Source: Proteobacteria bacterium UBA6920
Lineage (GTDB): Bacteria > Pseudomonadota > Gammaproteobacteria > SG8-11
Assembly: GCA_002448875.1 (NCBI GenBank)
Contig: DKAS01000078.1
Span: forward strand, 14,998 to 22,651
Length of the DNA stretch: 7,654 nt
Direction of reading: 5' to 3'
The notes under the pieces are model-generated. The model did no database searches, had not been told where the DNA came from, and was given only the letters and a program-made list of their open reading frames with translations. The translations under genes were made by a program, and so were the position numbers. Shown in pieces: positions 6,200 to 7,654 of the stretch; within the stretch, counting starts at the first letter, position 1, and each line of letters opens with the position of its first letter.

Positions 6200-7179
6200 A
6201 GCCCGCCGACCCGGCCGGCAAGGCGGCGCCCTGGGAACCGGTCGCCAGCCTGGAAACACTGCAATTTAAAGCACGGCTTCTGCAACGGATCCGTGCTTTT
6301 TTCATCGCCCGCGATTGCCTGGAAGTGGAGACGCCGCTGCTTTCCCGCGCCGGTACCACCGACCCCAATATCGAGAGTTTTGCCCTCCGCATCGGCGAGG
6401 AACAGCGCTGGCTGATCACCTCGCCGGAATTCCATATGAAGCGCCTGCTGGCCGCCGGCAGCGGTTCCATCTTCCAGATCGCCCGCGTGTTCCGCGATCG
6501 GGAACGGGGTGGGCGGCACAATCCCGAGTTCAGCCTGCTGGAGTGGTACCGAGTGGGCTGGGACTACCGGCAGCTGATGGCGGAGGTGGAGGAATTGCTG
6601 CGCCATCTGCTGCCTGTCGATCCCGGACCGGCCCGTTACCTCAGCTACCGGCAGTTGTTCCTGAATTACCTGCAGCTGGATCCCCTGGACGCCGACTTCG
6701 CCGCCTTGCACGCCTGCTGGTTACGGGATCATGGTCCGGTGCAGGGCCTGGTCGCCGGTGATCGCGACGGCCTGCTGGATCTGCTGTTCGGCGCCGCGCT
6801 GCAGCCGCGGCTGCGCGGGCAGGGTCTGGTGTTTGTCCATGACTTTCCCGCCAGTCAGGCGTCGCTGGCGCGCTTGCGCGCCGACGATAACCGGCTGGCG
6901 GAACGGTTCGAGGTTTTCATTGACGGCATGGAACTGGGTAACGGCTTCAGCGAGTTGACCGACGCGCAAGAACAGGGTCGGCGTTTTGCCGCGGATCTAC
7001 AGCGTCGCGCCGGCGCCGGTCAGGCGCCGGTGAGCCGGGACGAGCTGTTGCTGGCCGCGCTGGGCCACGGCATGCCGGCCTGCGCCGGGGTGGCGATCGG
7101 CGTCGATCGTTTGTGCATGGTCGCGCAGGGGCACGCGCAAATCGATGCGACGCTGGCGTTTCCCTGGGAGCGGGCCTGA
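6196..7179 (+). CDS. epmA: EF-P--(R)-beta-lysine ligase EpmA (GenX/PoxA)
   Basis: EpmA is a paralogue of class II lysyl-tRNA synthetase that activates (R)-beta-lysine with ATP and attaches it to Lys34 of EF-P. It is 327 residues, the size of the catalytic core alone; the tRNA anticodon-binding domain of LysS is absent, as expected for this family. Visible signatures are [14 protein letters not shown] near the N-terminus, [11 protein letters not shown] (75-85), class II motif 2 as FRDRE (99-103) followed by [11 protein letters not shown], the FPASQASLA stretch (217-225), [12 protein letters not shown], and motif 3 GVAIGVDRL (298-306). The ATG overlaps the efp TGA as ATGA, and an AAGGA directly abuts it with no spacer, so translation is probably coupled to efp. 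The N-terminal APWEPVAS matches the E. coli start region, supporting this ATG. Confidence 0.97.
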   Translation: MKPADPAGKAAPWEPVASLETLQFKARLLQRIRAFFIARDCLEVETPLLSRAGTTDPNIESFALRIGEEQRWLITSPEFHMKRLLAAGSGSIFQIARVFRDRERGGRHNPEFSLLEWYRVGWDYRQLMAEVEELLRHLLPVDPGPARYLSYRQLFLNYLQLDPLDADFAALHACWLRDHGPVQGLVAGDRDGLLDLLFGAALQPRLRGQGLVFVHDFPASQASLARLRADDNRLAERFEVFIDGMELGNGFSELTDAQEQGRRFAADLQRRAGAGQAPVSRDELLLAALGHGMPACAGVAIGVDRLCMVAQGHAQIDATLAFPWERA

Positions 7180-7216
7180 GGTCTGATGCAGGTGCCGGGC
7201 AGATGCTGCGCGATTG

Positions 7217-7241
7217 CCCCGCCTCCGTGACGGAGGCGGGG
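7217..7241. terminator. Hairpin between convergent epmA and the small zinc-ribbon gene
   Basis: An 11-pair perfect GC-rich stem, CCCCGCCTCCG (7217-7227) with CGGAGGCGGGG (7231-7241), closes a TGA loop. It begins 37 bases after the epmA stop and lies 10 bases past the stop of the opposing gene, where a shared bidirectional terminator is expected. No T-run follows on either strand, so it is not a textbook intrinsic terminator. It may need Rho, or may act mainly as a barrier to 3' exonucleases. Confidence 0.65.
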
Positions 7242-7251
7242 AGCTATCGGA

Positions 7252-7428
7252 TCAATCCTCCTGATCCTGCGCTTGTTGCTGTTGCCATTGCTGATAGCAG
7301 TCGATACCGCAGAAGTGGTGCACGTAATCGTGTGCTTCGGCCGACTGGCTCGCCGAGGCGGGGATTTCCTTCAAGCAGATTTCACATGCTATCAGTTCCG
7401 GTTCCTTAGGTACGGGTTTGTTGGTCAT
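7252..7428 (-). CDS. Small Cys-rich protein, DUF3330-like
   Basis: This 58-residue protein has one compact putative zinc site: Cys15xxCys18 (CEIC) and Cys40xxxCys44 (CGIDC), separated by a segment ending in EAHDYVHHFCG. The pattern CEICLKEIP, then DYVxHFCGxxCYxxW, resembles the DUF3330 family as I recall it. The tail is rich in Gln and acidic residues. Its function is unknown; zinc binding is inferred. An open frame extends 12 codons further upstream, but the ATG at 7428 was chosen because GGGAGG lies seven bases before it and conserved-looking sequence begins there. It follows psd on the same strand after 73 bases and converges on epmA. Confidence is high that it is a gene and moderate for the family name. 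Confidence 0.75.
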   Translation of the reverse strand: MTNKPVPKEPELIACEICLKEIPASASQSAEAHDYVHHFCGIDCYQQWQQQQAQDQED

Positions 7429-7435
7429 GATCCAA

Positions 7436-7441
7436 CCTCCC
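7436..7441 (-). promoter_or_regulatory. Ribosome binding site of the DUF3330-like gene
   Basis: On the minus strand GGGAGG is a near-consensus Shine-Dalgarno sequence seven bases before the ATG at 7428. It decides the start in favour of the 58-residue form over the 70-residue extension, which would begin upstream of this site. Confidence 0.75.
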
Positions 7442-7501
7442 ATGCTCAGGCATGTATTTAACATACCTTAACTATAGAACAGGCCGACAGGGTAAAACTG
7501 C

Positions 7502-7654
7502 CTATTGCTCCGCTTTTTTGGCCGGAGCCGGCGGTGGAATGGCGCGGCCGATGGACTGCCCCATACGTACCGGGGAACCGGCGGCAAGGTCTTGTGCCCA
7601 GCGGATTTTTTCCGCTTCGAACAGCAGAATGACGGTGGAGCCCATGTTGAAGCG
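7502..7654 (-). CDS. psd: Phosphatidylserine decarboxylase proenzyme, C-terminal fragment
   Basis: These are the last 50 codons plus a TAG stop; the gene continues beyond the right edge. Psd decarboxylates phosphatidylserine to phosphatidylethanolamine at the inner membrane. The fragment starts RFNMGSTVILLF, which matches GRFKLGSTVINLF of E. coli Psd. The proenzyme cleaves itself between Gly and Ser of the GST motif (residues 5 and 6 of the fragment), and the Ser becomes the pyruvoyl cofactor at the new N-terminus of the small subunit. RMGQSIG follows, matching RMGQPLA in E. coli. The tail is short and rich in Pro, Ala and Lys and includes Pro-Pro-Pro at 7529-7537. The small zinc-ribbon gene lies 73 bases downstream. 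Confidence 0.92.
   Translation of the reverse strand, partial: RFNMGSTVILLFEAEKIRWAQDLAAGSPVRMGQSIGRAIPPPAPAKKAEQ

Noticed and set aside
5576..6259. 227-codon minus-strand open frame opposite efp
   Set aside because: It is antisense to a near-perfect EF-P and rich in His and Gly, with no known motif.
5980..6711. 243-codon minus-strand open frame opposite efp and epmA
   Set aside because: It is a shadow of two well-conserved genes.
7429..7464. Twelve-codon N-terminal extension of the DUF3330-like protein
   Set aside because: The strong ribosome site at 7436-7441 lies inside this extension and serves the ATG at 7428, so the extension is probably untranslated leader.
7471..7496. Possible minus-strand promoter with TATAGT and TTTACC before the small zinc-ribbon gene
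   Set aside because: The hexamers are only 14 bases apart, too short for a normal sigma-70 promoter. Co-transcription from psd is as likely.

Overview
The window looks like a chromosomal segment of a gammaproteobacterium outside the enterics. It is GC-rich and densely coded. It carries a FimX-type c-di-GMP effector of the kind known from Pseudomonas and Xanthomonas, an EF-P of the Lys34 type with its EpmA and EpmB modification enzymes, and a Psd-type phosphatidylserine decarboxylase. From memory, P. aeruginosa has fimX (PA4959), a conserved hypothetical gene (PA4958) and psd (PA4957) side by side. The same trio appears here, with the EF-P module and a small zinc-ribbon gene between psd and the other two. 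No mobile elements, CRISPR arrays, tRNA or rRNA genes were seen.

Layout. Positions 1-345 (+) hold the C-terminal end of a methyl-accepting chemotaxis protein. After a 144-base gap come two minus-strand genes, transcribed right to left: a 610-residue protein with a PilZ-like C-terminal region (4449-2617), then 33 bases later a 697-residue REC-PAS-GGDEF-EAL protein (2583-490). Next is the EF-P module. epmB runs on the minus strand (5573-4551), and efp (5630-6199) and epmA (6196-7179) run divergently on the plus strand, overlapping by four bases. A strong hairpin at 7217-7241 separates epmA from a convergent small gene (7428-7252). The right edge holds the last 50 codons of psd (minus strand).

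How they work together. EpmB makes (R)-beta-lysine from lysine and EpmA attaches it to Lys34 of EF-P, so modifier and substrate genes are packed into about 2.6 kb. EF-P relieves ribosome stalling at polyproline. Two neighbours, psd and the PilZ-like gene, contain Pro-Pro-Pro. The 610-residue protein and the FimX-like protein are probably co-transcribed and may form a c-di-GMP sensing pair. In both, the signature residues for catalysis or ligand binding are partly lost, which suggests protein-protein signalling rather than turnover of c-di-GMP. The FimX family controls type IV pili, which is the best guess for the output here.

The window is mostly recognisable core genome. The least understood part is the 610-residue PilZ-like protein and its link to the FimX-like protein. 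I see no clear sign of a wholly new system.
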